NCBI RefSeq assembly: GCF_007845635.1
Contig: NZ_SELG01000038.1
Coordinates: 32,513-96,512 of the forward strand
Direction of reading: 5' to 3'
Source of the DNA: Apibacter muscae
Lineage (GTDB): Bacteria; Bacteroidota; Bacteroidia; Flavobacteriales; Weeksellaceae
DNA length: 64,000 nt
How positions within the stretch are numbered: the stretch's first letter is position 1; each line of letters opens with the position of its first letter. This document shows, piece after piece, positions 63,878-64,000 of the stretch. The position numbers were made by a program, and so were the translations under genes. Below the pieces are notes generated by a model that was not told the origin of the DNA, did not search any database, and was given only the letters and a program-made list of their open reading frames with translations.

Positions 63878-64000
63878 TTACACTTTATTTTCTTCCAAAA
63901 TCCTTTTTACCTTTTGCACAGTACCCAAACTCACATTACATAACTTAGCTGTGTTTCTGAGAGATTGTCCTTGTTTTAAGTATTTCACTACATTTTTATA
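63878..64000 (-). CDS. Serine recombinase C-terminal HTH, partial at window edge
   Basis: The minus strand from the window edge codes for about 40 residues to a stop at 63878-63880: a helix-turn-helix with QGQSLRNTAKLCNVSLGTVQKVKRIL. This is the form of the C-terminal DNA-binding domain of resolvase/invertase-type serine recombinases. The catalytic domain lies outside the window. Another HTH protein cannot be excluded. Confidence 0.65.
   Translation of the reverse strand, partial: YKNVVKYLKQGQSLRNTAKLCNVSLGTVQKVKRILEENKV

Overview
The window is a very AT-rich chromosomal segment from a member of the Bacteroidota, most likely order Flavobacteriales and possibly a Weeksellaceae-type host-associated lineage. 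The assignment is an inference. It rests on sprA (type IX secretion translocon) behind ruvA, DUF1573, DUF3810 and DUF5686 proteins, a C-terminally extended ribosomal protein S16, MutS2 without Smr, and repeated Bacteroidota -7 boxes (TAnnTTTG) with almost no Shine-Dalgarno sequences. Most of the window is ordinary housekeeping chromosome.

Layout. 0-4.2 kb: 3' part of a copper-type P-ATPase, an endonuclease/exonuclease/phosphatase-family protein, an XRE-type regulator and an unknown ORF. 4.2-4.9 kb: a gene-free stretch with two related terminator-ended units that look like a duplicated small RNA. 4.9-15 kb, minus strand: tig, metG, a DUF3810 protein, a LolC/E-type permease, an acyltransferase and a UvrD/PcrA helicase. 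15.4-25.7 kb, plus strand: a short malic enzyme, ruvA, sprA, gcvH, a VanZ-like gene and an RRM protein. 25.8-29.3 kb, minus strand: purH, a membrane SRPBCC/effector-domain protein and two tandem DUF1573 proteins. 29.4-30.4 kb: a small-RNA-like element and a broken surface-protein gene. 30.6-35.7 kb: mutS2, tRNA-Arg, a phosphopantetheinyl transferase and a GT9-GT2 fusion glycosyltransferase. 35.75-36.33 kb: four tandem copies of the same small-RNA-like element. 36.4-49.9 kb: accA, rimM, rpsP, thiL, greA, clpP, a DUF5686 outer-membrane protein, a Nudix hydrolase, a subtilase, WbqC and a nucleoid-associated protein. 50-56.8 kb: a complete phosphate operon, pstSCAB-phoU with a PhoB/PhoR-like pair. 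57-61 kb: a TonB-dependent receptor divergent from a DtxR-type regulator, and a lipoprotein tyrosine phosphatase. 61.4-64 kb: tRNA-Ser followed by what looks like the start of an integrated island, with a membrane protein, a YejK-like protein and the C-terminus of a serine recombinase.

The most striking item is a five-member family of small-RNA-like elements: four in tandem at 35.75-36.33 kb and one at 29.48-29.57 kb. Each has a sigma-54-like GG-N10-TTG element at fixed distance, a 5' hairpin with compensatory base changes, an invariant 20-nt linker, and a rho-independent terminator whose stem sequence changes while pairing is kept. The complement of the linker contains an AUG followed by AAAA, so pairing with translation starts is a testable idea. 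Other points to check are the duplicated RNA-like unit at 4.3-4.8 kb, terminator-like hairpins in the greA and RRM-gene leaders, palindromic operator candidates in front of pstS and between the TonB receptor and the DtxR regulator, and the two-gene unit beside tRNA-Ser.
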